Assembly (NCBI GenBank): GCA_947579665.1
Contig: OX388350.1
Span: 3,348,001 to 3,412,000, forward strand
Direction: 5' to 3'
Length of the DNA stretch: 64,000 nt
From: Sympetrum striolatum
Taxonomy: Eukaryota; Arthropoda; Insecta; Odonata; Libellulidae
Of this stretch, positions 48,361-59,904 are shown piece by piece. The notes beneath the pieces are model-generated. The model did no database searches, was not told the origin of the DNA, and was given only the letters and a program-made list of their open reading frames with translations. Numbering within the stretch: position 1 is the first letter of the stretch; each line of letters opens with the position of its first letter. Position numbers and translations under genes: made by a program.

Positions 48361-51169
48361 ATAGATTGCAAAAGTACAGAGAAGAAAACTACTATGTGGA
48401 TTAAAAACCTAAGCTAAGAGCATAGGAAAAATATTCCACTGCAGGAAAACACCCTCAAAAGAAGGGGGTGTGAAAAACCTGCGAAACCTACGTATAGAAA
48501 ACTAAATTTAAATATGGTAGTAGATAAAAGAGCTATATAAGACAAGAGAAAAGGAAGTTATTAGAATGTACAAAAAAGAGCAAGTTATAACATATTAGCA
48601 TAAAATTCTTACACAAAAGTAATAACATATAAGTAATAATGTATAACTAATTTGGAATTGAGTTATAGAGTTCTAACTACCTTAAACTTTAGTCAATGAA
48701 ATGTTAAATTATATGAACATAATAGACGCACTGAACAAAAATACATTATAAACATGATTTCGCTTGCTAAAAGCTCGTTAAGTATTTAGATTATAAATAA
48801 GTAAAAACGGTTCAAAAACACTGAAAAATGACAAAGAAGAAAATACAATGAGAATTATAGAGTAATGAATAAAAGAACATATTGCAATAAAAACATTCGT
48901 TTGGACGGTGGATAAGATAAGGAGGAGAGATGTTCTGAAATTGAGGTAGGAAGGCCAAGAAATTTTGTGATCTCATTGTGCGTTTCCGTGCGAATTAAGT
49001 TCTGCTTTGTATGGTTAAGAGATGACTGTGGCATATACTCAGGAGGCTGAAGACGGAAGAGAGGTTTTTTTATCTCTCGGGGAAGTTTGTAGGGATGGTT
49101 TGAGGAAGATCAGGCGAGATAATCAGCATATATATGAAACATTGCGATGTATTAATTCAACGATAACCGCATTGCAAGAAAATAACGTATTCCGATCAGA
49201 CACATAGTGTCTTCTGTTAGTTCTCCAATCTATAAACGAGAGCAGAGTTGTCAAATCCGTGTCCCACCTGCCAAATACAGCATCAACTCCGTACGGTCCA
49301 GTAGCCAAGATGTTCGATATCATTTTCTCTCGTAAAGATTTATGGCTAAAGTGGAAAAGCCGAAATCTCGTTAAAATTTTACCTAACAAATTAAATACTC
49401 TCTTCTGTTTGATAATATTTTAATAAATCATATAATTCGCGTTTTTTGATGAATTATCAGTATTTGACAATACACTGTCTGTATCCACCAAATCTTCATT
49501 GGTTTTAATGCGGCCCGTAGGATGTGTAACTCCTGTGATACTCCTGATGTACAGACAAAACTAAAGTAATATCTGTAAAAACAGCTGATCTTCTTTAACT
49601 AAAGCTCATGATAAAAACATCTTTAGATTTGGATAAAGAGACTTAGTCGTGTCCCAATTAGAAAAATGGTTGTCGTTGGAATGTCCTAACGCGTTTACAT
49701 TATCAGAGTGAGATTATAGTCTCTACATTATTTTGAGCAGTTCTCCTTTGGATCTGGATTTTTCTAAAACATTATAATTAGCCCTAAAACAGTACTTTAA
49801 CCATCAATCTGACGTTTATGAGGCTTATTTGTCTTTTGGCAGTAGAATAAATGTCGAGGACGCGCATTGTTTTTACCTGCTGTATATTTTATTAATAGCT
49901 TTAGCTCCATATCTTGAGGAGTATCTTTCTAGTAATTTGGTCTCGCTACTAATTTATGGCAAGAATAAAATGCATGACTGTATGTAATGTATTATCTCTT
50001 TTGTCTTACCCTTGCTCGTGGCTGCAATCCTGTACCTGAGTAAGTAGCTGAATCGATGGTTAATAATGGCATTCATCCTTGTCACTCTTAAGTGAATGCT
50101 ACGGAAGTTGTTATTCTTTAGTTTCCTTTCTTAGGGTTTTAGCTTCTCGAGGATGACATGTGCCTTGCAACTAAGCCCCTTTCAAAGGGCTATTAACGAT
50201 GGACTAGCCTTCGGGCGAAATGGTTATAAAGAAATATGTTCATAATTTTTGCACTTTGAATTGTTCGGTAGGCCGTTTTCCTAAATTTGTACAGAAACAC
50301 CGTCATCGCTACGTTTCGAAGAACTCATGTTTACATATGCAAAAACGATGGCAAGCAGGAGTTATGATCGAGGGTCATGTACGCCTAAAGACGCATTATT
50401 CATGGAGTTGGAGTCACGCATGTTCTCTCTCACCTGTAATTTTAAGTCCAAGGCATCGGAGAGACGACGTAGAAATTGAATCTAAATGGCCTTCTAAACT
50501 TATGGATATATCCACGGATATATAATTTATTCTCGACTCCCCTTTCTCTCAGGAAAGGTTTGACCTAAATTGGATCAGTGAACTGCATTAGTTTCCTTCC
50601 CGATACGAACTCCCGAGAAAGTAGAACTGATCTTCGTCATGACAGGGGTTGGAACCCAGGATAGTTATAGACTTCTACTCATAATTAATATACTTTTAGT
50701 ACTAATGGATTTACTCAGAAGCATCTAGATAAAAACGTATTCAAGCTCTAATTGTGTAATTTTCAAATCTAGGGCTTTAAATAGATATACAAAGCATATT
50801 TTATGCCTCAAATTAAATGAGAAATGAGTATTTTTTCGAGCCAAATCTTTTCTTTTATGTATTTTGAGTACAAATCATATTTTGGGTAGTTATAATACTG
50901 GTCTAGGTTCCCAAGGAAACACGGACGGTGCAAAATCACCTTAACCCTTTCCTTGTAGGTCTAGGCAATGGGCTTTTCACCATTCCAACAGATCTTATAA
51001 CGTAAGGAACATCTACGTCATAACGCGATCGTGTTTTTCTTGCATGATTTGGTGTCGGGATTCCATTTTTAAGACAAAGCAAGAATAAATATAATGGATT
51101 ACATTTGCCTGCACTTCGTAGAACCTTCTAATATTATTAATGGCGAATTAATACTTCGAAAAATTTTGG
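48361..51169. other. AT-rich non-coding stretch, no gene seen
   Basis: Short frames at 49,022-49,389 and 50,220-50,525 have no recognisable motif. At about 50,190-50,222, GATGGACTAGCC-TTCG-GGCGAAATGG has a 3-bp stem with a UUCG loop before GAAA, a possible degenerate hammerhead tail. An AGCCC/GGGCT hairpin precedes it. Confidence 0.35.
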
Positions 51170-51230
51170 TTTCCACAGAAAAGGTTTTTATTAAATTGAC
51201 GACTAGTTTCGGCGCTTAAGTGTCATTCTA
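51170..51230 (-). mobile_element. Penelope-like 3' tail with hammerhead-like core
   Basis: The minus strand reads AGAATGACACTTAAGCGCCG, AAACTAGTCGTC, AATTTAATAAAAACCTTTTC. It has the GAAAC box, a minimal AC/GT stem III, the GTC triplet and an AATAAA signal in the expected order. Stem II has decayed and the first box is GAATGA rather than CTGATGA. The order and spacing match the 28.8 kb tail. Confidence 0.5.
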
Positions 51231-51470
51231 TTTATATATTCTTTAGTCATCCCTATATTCCTATAGTCATGAGGACTATCCTGTAAAAACCAATACATTT
51301 CGAAGTATGTATTCAAGATGAAGTCTAAAACTCGATTTAATTCGTGTCTTAATGTTATCCAGTCAAAACTTTTTCATTGGAAATTAATTGCGCATTTTGT
51401 ATGTTCTATTCTGCTTTTCGGTTGCATTGATTTTAAGCCCTTTTTCCTAATATGTACAATGTATTTTATT
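51231..51470. other. AT-rich spacer
   Basis: No gene or element seen. A 79-codon frame (51,318-51,557) runs into the fold-back element and has no motif. Confidence 0.4.
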
Positions 51471-51553
51471 GTACACTCCTGGCCAAAATTAACGCACCAC
51501 CTCCCTAGCGATCCTAACGACCGGTGGTGCGTTAATTTTGGCCAGGAGTGTAC
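51471..51553. mobile_element. Tc1/mariner-type fold-back MITE
   Basis: The arms 51,471-51,500 and 51,524-51,553 are perfect 30-bp reverse complements around a 23-bp centre. Each arm begins GTACACTCCTGGCCAAAATT and ends AACGCACCAC. TA dinucleotides sit at the outer edges (TACACTCC...GGAGTGTA). CACTCCTGGCCAAAATTAA resembles the ends of Tc1/mariner elements, which insert at TA. At about 80 bp it cannot encode anything and is essentially a bare hairpin. The lack of mismatches suggests a recent insertion or maintained pairing. Confidence 0.75.
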
Positions 51554-52380
51554 ATAGTCTCTATTGGACAGAATATGGACTAGAAATTCATCATCGTCAG
51601 CTACTTAAACAATAATGTGTTATAGGGACTCACTAATTAACAAATATATTTTAGTAAATGACCTAGTACTTTATAAGCATGTTCCATTTTCTACTTGGAA
51701 TTTCTTTAGATTTTTCTTATATGTATTTTACTTAGTTCTTACGTTTGAAGAGGTTCCATTCGGTCAATCTTTCCCGTAGTTCTTAAAAGAACTAATCTTT
51801 TCCTGGTTCTTGTTGATTCTAAGCTCCTCGTTACGCCTCCGAGCGTCTCTTATCTTCCTAAAAGCGAGCCCACCCTTATCAAAGTTAATGCTCATGCAAT
51901 TCGCATCCATCTTATTGCATTGCTCGTTTACTTCAGTACTGAATAAAAAATTAATCGCGCAAAGCGGTGTGATTTATCCCCGGAGGTGAAAAACATGGCG
52001 AAACGCAGTTTCTTTTAGATTTGCCTCTAAAATGTTCTTTAAGATTTAATGCCCTTCGTGAGTTGTTTTTTAAGGCAGCTTAAATCCTTGAGATATAAAA
52101 AATGGGAGAAAACTTTTGCGCAGACCAACGCGTAGTAATCCTGAATTGATTTTTTATTCTAGGTGCTACCTTTATCTCTCGGATGAAACTTGGGCCTTAC
52201 ACTTGGAATTCATTTTTATGGACTTTCTTTTGGAACGCGTCAATTCGGAAAATTAACTCTTGTGTCTTGTGCGTGAAACAAGCCCCTTTTTATATATGCT
52301 GCTGTTGCGAATTTGTTGTCGCACGATCTTTAGTTTCTAATGTATGCTGGAGTTTGTAAAGTACAAGTACGTTTTAGGAG
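51554..52380. other. AT-rich non-coding stretch
   Basis: No gene, element end or motif-bearing frame was seen. Confidence 0.4.
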
Positions 52381-52453
52381 TCCTCGGAAAGCCAAGTTGG
52401 AAGTGCCTCCGTCTTTGGTGAAGGTGTCCCGAGTTTGGTTCCCGGTTGGAGTC
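52381..52453 (+). mobile_element. Degenerate tRNA-like SINE head
   Basis: Weak tRNA-like features are visible: GCCAAGTTGGAAGTGCC in the A-box position and GTTTGGTTCCCGGTTGGAGTC in the T-arm position. The B box is mutated (TTGGTTCCC). It is reported because a clearer, oppositely oriented SINE head lies 400 bp away. Confidence 0.3.
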
Positions 52454-52814
52454 AACAAAGTACAAGATGGTACAAATGATCTCAACTGCCTAAGTACAGC
52501 TTCTAACGTATAAAGTACGTTTAAGTTGTATCTATTTACAAAATTCACTGAAAATGATCCTCTAATCTCTGATAATAAGTAAAAACAGGCTGTGACTTTG
52601 AGAGTTGTATTTTCGTGTATATTTCTCACTAAGCCTTCATATTTTTTTGAGCTAAGATAAATTTTTGCTTCAGCCATATACGTGATTAAATTATTTGTTG
52701 TGTATTAAATTTAAATGCTTCATTGATACCGAATTTCTGTTAACTCGACCGTTACTGTTGTTGGCCGGAGATGCTTTGTTTATCTTGGAAACGCTGGACA
52801 AACACGAAATTATT
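52454..52814. other. AT-rich spacer
   Basis: A 115-codon minus frame (52,330-52,677) overlaps the SINE-like head and has no motif. Nothing else is seen. Confidence 0.35.
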
Positions 52815-52920
52815 TCCTTAAGGAAAAACGGGCTTGGAAAAAGACTGACTTGGCCAGGAATTGAACCCGGGATCTTCCTCTATCCGAGAGGCTGCCTTGA
52901 CCACTAGGCTACCGAGACAG
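52815..52920 (-). mobile_element. tRNA-derived SINE head
   Basis: On the minus strand the A box TAGCCTAGTGG (52,901-52,911) and B box GGTTCAATTCC (52,858-52,868) are both good matches, with GTCAAGGCAGCCTCTCGG between them as in a tRNA. It continues as TGGCCAAGTCAGTCTTTTTC, a tRNA-unrelated body. The leading CTGTCTCGG does not pair with the 3' side as an acceptor stem should, which favours a SINE over a tRNA gene. Confidence 0.6.
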
Positions 52921-54344
52921 AACATTTCAACGAGCCGTTTTAGGAACTTCGTGTGCAAGGGTCAGACTTTTTTCAAGTCCGTTTTTCCTTGGGATTTTTC
53001 CTGGGTGCACGCCCTTATGCGCAATTTGCCCTTTACCCTTTCCTTTACGAAATTATTTATTGATAATGGCGATCATAAACAACAGAATTGATCCAGTAAT
53101 AATGAATTTGGAAACAAAAACAAACTAAAAGGTTAAGAAAGAAAAATTGGCCTGCAACTTAGAAGGGAAAGAATTTTTATAAAAATCTGTGAGCAGCTAT
53201 GATCAAACTGTTAAAATTTTACTGCAGAGGGAAGTGTTATAAATGACAAATTGCAACTGAGTTATGCTCGCAGTGAGGTTTAAAAGAGAAAAGTTGTGCG
53301 GAAAACAGGGACCTCCGGATAATTTGAAGTGAATGCAAGAGGCGAAATGCTCTTCGTAAAGTCCGTTCGAAAGGAGGAATCAATGATGTCTGAGGAAATG
53401 GATCTCGAGATGAAGTACTCAAATTAGGAACGCAGTGGCGGACTGGAGGATAGGCGAGAGATTCCGAATCTGTTCACCATATGTTAGTTCGGAAGAATGG
53501 ATGGATTTTAGAGCAGCTCGGTAAAGTAAACCAATCAGTGACTTGCAACTGCCAGTGGAGCGTGAAATGAGTTCCCCGATTTCGAAAACAATTCCCAGCT
53601 CACTGTACAACGATAATTCCCACATTGCCGTCTGTAGAGGACCTGTAGTTATTAACGCGTTTTGGAGATAAATGGGGCCCAATTCGAGTCTGAGCCTAAA
53701 TAAAGTTCAAATTGAAGGAAAAGAATTGCGAATTGTCTTGATCAAACGAAGGGCTTCGGAAAGAACTGCAAAATTAAAGGAACGATTGAGTGAAGAAAAG
53801 AAAGGATGATGGGAAGATGACGAACTTCCTGAGGTCGGAGCTTCTTTTTAAATTTCGAATAAAGAATTTAAAAAAGTACGTAACGGAGTTGTGGAGGGGA
53901 AGGAGCGGCGTTAAATTAGGATTTAGGAGGTCCTTTCCCAGAGTTTCATTTTCTCTTTCCAACCCTTAAGCTCTTGTTTTCTGATGTTCCTTCCTTGTTA
54001 GTCCGAAACTTTTTATTTTCTCCCTTTTGCACAACTTTTGTAATCCTTCCCTTTTTTGAACCAGATTCTTTTCTCGGTGCTCGCAATCTGGACCAAACGA
54101 GGTGATTATTTTCTTGGTTTTTAGTCTGAAAGCGTTTCTAGATCGCTTATGTTTTATTCAAAGACTTGATTCACTCATAGGAAAGAAAGGATCGCACGCA
54201 TTTGTCGGTTCAATGAGAGGATTTTTCTTCCGCAAATTCCCCTAATTACGAGTCTCAATACTCGTATCTCCTCGTCCTGTGAAATTTGAACTCTCTCTTT
54301 ACAGTTCGACTTATTCTATGTTCGCATTCGTCGCTTACGGATTT
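52921..54344. other. Non-coding stretch, no gene seen
   Basis: Short minus-strand frames at 53,237-53,682 and 53,774-53,962 have no recognisable motif. No element ends were found. Confidence 0.4.
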
Positions 54345-55024
54345 TTACATTCTCCCTATACGTAGCATAGAGAAAGTGTTGTATACGCAAAAAAATTCGA
54401 TCTCCAGATTTCAACGGAAATAGATGTTTTGGGGCCCATAGAGTTCGTTTTCGCTATTTTCCCGAACATCTATGCGTCTGTGTTTCTGTTTGTGTGTGTG
54501 TGTCTGTCTGTGGTAAAAACGTTTGTGGGCGCTCTATCTTATAAAGCAATTATCCGATCATTTCCAAAATTCATATTTAGTATTTTTCTAACAATGCCAA
54601 GAGTTCATTAGTTTTTCATGAATACCGCTTAACCGGAAGTTACGGTTTATCCGGAACAACATATTGTTTCTTAAATATCTCTGTAAAAATGCAATATAAG
54701 TATATACAATTATTTACAAAAGTTATAGGTAATGTACTTTACTGAAACTTTTGTTTGAAGCATTTTTTCGTTACACTGATTGTTTAGGAATTATTCTTGA
54801 ATAATGGTTGACCGGAAGTTGTTGTTTATCCAGAAATGGAAGTTTTTCATACATATCTCTGTCAGAATGCAATGTAGTTATATACAATTATTTACAAAAG
54901 TTATAGATAACATACTTCACTGCAACTTTTGTTTGAAACATTCTCCTGTAATACTCATAGTTTTGGAGTTACTTATATATTCCCGGCATAGGCTTCTGTT
55001 TTCAATAAATATGGAGAAAGACGT
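54345..55024 (+). repeat. Compound repeat element, copy A
   Basis: It opens CATTCTCCCTATACGTAGCA and TAGAGAAAGTG, and closes AATATGGAGAAAGACGTGTT. CTTTCTCCAT-like sequence is thus inverted at the two ends. Inside is a TG/TCTG-rich run (54,487-54,520), GTGGGCGCTCTA, then two tandem units of about 178 bp. Each unit starts ACCGGAAGTT and contains ATATACAATTATTTACAAAA and TTTTGTTTGAA. No protein is encoded. The family is not one I can name. Confidence 0.55.
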
Positions 55025-55162
55025 GTTGGCGACAGCAGATCTTTTGAAATGGTTGGAGTGTTGCTATTTTGATATTTTCTGTGTATATTTCCACTTATAC
55101 CATGTATTTTATAACTGGTGCCATCCTTATAGTATATTTCATTGTTTTTCGGGCTATTTTTA
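55025..55162. other. Spacer between compound repeats
   Basis: About 140 bp of AT-rich sequence between the two compound repeat copies. GACAGCAGATCTTTTGAAAT after copy A resembles CACATCAGATTTTTTCTCAT after copy B, so the repeat may extend past the end I marked. Confidence 0.35.
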
Positions 55163-56110
55163 CTTTCTCCATGTACGAAGTGTAGAGAAAGTATTATTTT
55201 CATGAAAAAATTCGACTTCGAGATTTCAACGAAAATACGTTTTGGGGTCCCTAAAACACGTTTTGTGTGTGATAGTGGGCGCTCTAACGTAATAACTATT
55301 CGTCGTATCAATACCAAACTTCATATATAGTACTGTGGTGTGTGCTGTCAGAGTTGATTAGTTTTCGGAGTAAATCGGTATACCGGAAGTCGAGCTTTAT
55401 TCATTAAAGCTTATTTCCGGTTTTCAAAATATCTCCATAAATATGATATATACGTATATTGTATTACTTATAAAAGTTTTAGATAAAGTAATTTAATATA
55501 ACTTTTGTATTTAACATATTTTTGTATCACCGGTTGATTAGGAGTTATTCGTGAAATACCGATAAACCGGAAGTAGCTGTTATGTACTTTTTGGGCGCTG
55601 TAACATGAAAACCATTCGTTGTATCAACACCAAATTTCATATATAGTACTTTGGTTGGTGTCGTTAGAGTTTATCAGTTTTTGGAGTAAATTGGGATACC
55701 GGAAGTTGAGCTTCATTCTTCAAAGTTCATTTCCGGTTTTTAAAATATCTCCCTAAATACGAGATTTAGTTTTATACTATTATTCATAAAAGTTTTAGAA
55801 AATGTAATTTACTATAACTTTTGGTTGAAACATATTTTTGTATCAGTGATTGTTTAGGAGTTATTCATGAAATACTGATAAACCGGAAGTTGCTGATTAT
55901 GTACTTTGTGGGCGCTCTGGGCTCTATGGGCGAAAGGCCAATTTCATCGTTTTTAATCGATCATTTCCGAAAAACATTATTTATAATGTTTGTGACCTAG
56001 AAGATAATAATATATAAATTAATCACTCATCTTCCAAGTTTAGATGGAATATAGAGTTCGAAATTACTGTCGTAGATAAGTATTTACATCTTATATATGG
56101 AGAAAGTCAT
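55163..56110 (+). repeat. Compound repeat element, copy B
   Basis: It opens ACTTTCTCCATGTACGAAGT, GTAGAGAAAGT, and closes with TATATGGAGAAAGTCATG, so the ends are inverted CTTTCTCCAT copies. Two tandem units of about 317 bp (55,273-55,588 and 55,589-55,906) each run from TGGGCGCTSTAACRTRAWAA through TTCATATATAGTACT, two ACCGGAAGT boxes and AGGAGTTATTC. A third partial unit begins TGGGCGCTCT at 55,908. Homology with copy A covers the ends and the ACCGGAAGT units. No coding frame is recognisable. Confidence 0.6.
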
Positions 56111-58760
56111 GTGCTGGCCACATCAGATTTTTTCTCATTGGATTCAATATTTTCAATTTGTGTGTTGGTAATGGACGAAGGACGATGAGTATATTATTTA
56201 CTTTTATCTCAGTGTTCTCCATGGCTGTAACAACATGAAGAACACTCGAGTATACAAAATTATAAATAATCCATTCTGGTCGCTCCGTGAGTTATTCACG
56301 CAAGGAGTTAGCTCTCAACGGATCACAGTGAACTTCTGCCTCTTCTCACTTAGTAACCATCCTTCTTCAAAGCTTTTGGTATCTCTAATGGTGGGAGTGT
56401 TGAGGCTTAAACTGGCTTAGGGACAGACTATCTTGTTTCGTTGCTTAGCTCTCGTATGCGTATGAGTTAGTTTGATGTCGGTTTAAAAAATGTTATCAGA
56501 GCTTCCATCTTCGATTGAATTTCGGAATACCTGCGTTGCTGCTACGATATTATAGTATTGAATGGGAAAGCTCTGGACGTCAGTCTTAATTGAGTGATCT
56601 TTAGTCAACAATTACCGATATGTTTTAATGTTCGCCTCATTTTGTAATTACCTTAATTATTAACTTAATTCGTTTCTTCGTTCCAAAAAGTAGTTTTCTT
56701 TTTTATTCTCCTTAATGAATCCCTCAGAGTGTTGTTTTACTTCATGTTTATCTAATTCATTACTAGTTGCCACGCAACAGCCTCCTCATCGGGTCCAAGG
56801 AGCAGCAGAATATTCGCAACGCTTACCATTAAAGCGTGGAGTAGTTGGGAGGCGTCGTTCGTTAATGCCTTCTTCTCGTTTCAAAGTAGGCGTGTGCCAT
56901 GTTTTGTAGTATTTCTTGCCATGATGATGTTGCAGTTTCGTGGAATGTATTCGTCGTTTAATAGCATTCCGTAGCAATGGTAACATAAATGAAATTTATC
57001 AAGATGAATAGGGTTGCTAAGTTCCACGAGATAGAGGTAGAAGAAGTGGATTACAAATTTCCCTTCTTTTCTATGCTGACACAGGGAATCTCGGGGTTAC
57101 TCATATTCCTGATTTTCCATTCCAATACCTTGAAAAATAATTCGAGACCTTTTTTAACATCGAATAATTTTCGAGCGCTTTCTTCGGCAGAAAGAGTATG
57201 AGAGCCGTTTGTGCTTTAATATGCGAGTTAAAAGAAACTGCTCGAGATGAACTTGAAGGTGGAAGATAAGGCATGCCCGAAAAAGAAACAGCTGGATGAC
57301 AACTTATTGTTTGCCTCTCTTTGTATCTTTGTTGGAATTTTGTAGACGATCCCTCAACATCAGCTCAAAATCTTTTTCGATGAATCCTTTGCAATAGGAG
57401 CCTCGCCCTTATTTGCGAGGAATAAGAAGCGTAGACAAGCATGTTTCTGAGAGGCCAAGCAAGGTTACACCGTTCTTATTTCCAAAGTAATCTTGCACCA
57501 TTTTTGACAAATTAAAGAAGGAATTTCGCTCGAAGAATATGACGCAAATTGTTTTCTAGCGGTGGTGTCGTCCCAGCCGGTTAAGTGCCCCCCTGTCAGC
57601 TTTAATAGGCGACTCAAGTCCTCCCTTAAATTATGCCCCATTCTAACGACCAAGTTAAATTTTCAAGCCAAGCTAATTACGCTGCGCGGCCATGTTCTCG
57701 CCTCGAAAATAATTTCTTCCTCCGAAATACAAATAGAGGGCAGCACTTGCGATGTGAAATAATTTTACTGCGGGCGATTATTTTCATTTCTGAGAACTAT
57801 AATTGAAATCGCGTCCAAAAATACTGGATATCGATCAGATATGTCTTTGATAAATACTGCGCAATCAGTGGTATAAGTTGATTTACTTTTGCATGAAATT
57901 AATGAAATATCATTTAGATATAAATGATGAATTTGCTATAATTCAGCTACAGCCAGCTTCGAATTTTCACATTCACATTAAAAGTTAATATTCCAGATTC
58001 ATGGCTAAAATTCCGATTAGAATGACTTGGTTCTCACCTAGAGGACTTAGAACAATCATGTCGACCCACACGTTACCTGCCTTTGAGCGTATATTGCCAT
58101 GTGTTTGTTTTTCTTATCAATTATTTACGCCTATCGATCACGAAAAATCTATTTCGCTATTTTGTCTTCGTATGATCAGGCTAAGCCACGGGGTTGAGAC
58201 ATGATGTATATTACATCTGCTTAGAATGTAATACATCAGAATTAACTGAGCAATTTTAACCCATAATTAATCTGCTTTGTCAAACTGTTCCCATTCTTTG
58301 CTATGGATAATCTTGGTCACACTTTTCAATTGTTTTTTTAAACTATGGGCTCGGATTTACGCCATTTTATTCCTTATTCGCTTAAGCAACGCTTGTCATC
58401 AGGGTGGCAAATCCTGCTCACTTTAGATGGAGTTTAAATAAAGACAATTCTCCCACAGGCTTTTTCATCGCTCCCACCGTCCTCACGATTTCCCCTCCAT
58501 CTCAATGATGAGTATTTTATAAAACTCATATTTAAAACTGATGCTCACAAATTTGGTTGTCCACGTTGACAGTGTTATGTCATAATTAGCAGCTCTGAAA
58601 TTTTACTTTATATTTGCGTAAAACAGGACTCTAATCAATAAGCAACAGGAGCTCATTGCTGAAGAGTTGAGAAATTCTGGAGGACTTAGAAGTTGGAGTG
58701 AGATTTTCCGTGTCATCCTTTTTTGAATGACGAACAGCAACAAAATGTGGCAGTTGTTGT
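56111..58760. other. Non-coding stretch, no gene seen
   Basis: The patch 56,715-56,990 is open on both strands (64 plus, 66 minus) without motifs. 57,540-57,770 is GC-richer, again with frames on both strands. No repeats or ends were found. Confidence 0.4.
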
Positions 58761-58768
58761 GTTCAAAT
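58761..58768 (+). repeat. Left target duplication of hAT-type element
   Basis: GTTCAAAT, repeated exactly at 59,897-59,904 outside the other end. Confidence 0.8.
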
Positions 58769-59896
58769 TAGAGGTCTGCATGGGCCGGGCCTAGGCCCGT
58801 GGGCCCAAGCCCGGCCCGGCCCATGGGCCGGGCTCGGGCCGGGTAAGCAGGACGTCTTTCGGGCTCGGGCCGGGTTCGGGCAGGGCAAGCAGGCAGTCTA
58901 TCGGGCTCGGGCCGGGCCTGGGCCCATGAATAATTTTCCATAAGGTTTGCACGTAAATCTAATTTTTATCGCATACTGGGTTTGTTTACTTTGCAAAATT
59001 AAATTAGTAAAAGAAGTCGTACGAAGTCGCGACAAGTACCAAAAGAAAGGAAATTGAATGAATACTTTTATTTCAGTCGTGGAATATTGCTTTTTATTTG
59101 AATTGCGAGAACAGCAATGAAATAAACGAAACATTCCGGGAAAGTTTGAGGTTATAAACAAAAAATTCTCATGGATAGCCACAAGTGATTTTTGAATCAA
59201 TAGTTAAGGTTTTCACCGTTAGACTAGATAGCGTAGATCAACCTGATAAATGGGAGAACAATATTTTAGAGCGTCACTAGCAACCTAACCTTATTTATAG
59301 CAACGTATACTTCTAATATTGGAATTTTATTTCATGAGTAGAAATATAGAATCTATTAACCGAAACGCTTCTACTAGCCATTTACTTATTCAGATAAGTG
59401 TTTATTATATAATTAGCATATGACGGAGCCTTTGTGCGACCACCAGTCTTATATACAATGTAAATTACTGCAATGTAGATACTTATGAAGTGATATGCTT
59501 TTTCGTAAAAGGTCCCTGGACATATGTTTGACAACTTTTTTCGCTGAAGACCATCATGACATGAAATTCCTGTCCTTTTTTTCAGAACAAATTATCATTT
59601 ACTTGCTAACATTATTTATTTTATTTATCATTTATTCAGTACAATCACTTACAAAATAAATTAAAACTTCTATGACAAAAAAATACGAAATTATTGATTA
59701 ATTTTCATTTAATTTAGTTTTTATATATTTTGGCATTGCTGAAGAAGTGAAATAAATGTACTGTTTCTACGTTCGGGCCGGGCCGGGCTCGGGCTCGAAA
59801 ATTTTTCCCTACGTTCGGGCCGGGCCGGGCTCGGGCTCAACAACGGACGGGCCGGGCCGGGCTTGGGTTGAAATTTTCGGCCCATGCAGACCTCTA
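58769..59896. mobile_element. hAT-type non-autonomous element with GC-rich subterminal repeats
   Basis: The 1,128-bp element has terminal inverted repeats TAGAGGTCTGCATGGGCCG at both ends, and an 8-bp duplication flanks it. The next about 150 bp on the left and 120 bp on the right are packed with variants of GGGCCGGGCTCGGG, including CCCAAGCCCGGCCCGGCCC in inverted position on both sides. Such arrays are candidate transposase-binding sites. The AT-rich middle has a 100-codon minus frame (58,898-59,200) with no hAT transposase or dimerisation motif, so a transposase from elsewhere is needed. The 8-bp duplication and TAGAG end indicate hAT superfamily membership. Confidence 0.85.
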
Positions 59897-59904
59897 GTTC
59901 AAAT
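59897..59904 (+). repeat. Right target duplication of hAT-type element
   Basis: GTTCAAAT, identical to 58,761-58,768. Confidence 0.8.

Noticed and set aside
52855..52920. Functional tRNA gene on minus strand
   Set aside because: The acceptor ends do not pair, and a tRNA-unrelated body follows on from the T arm.
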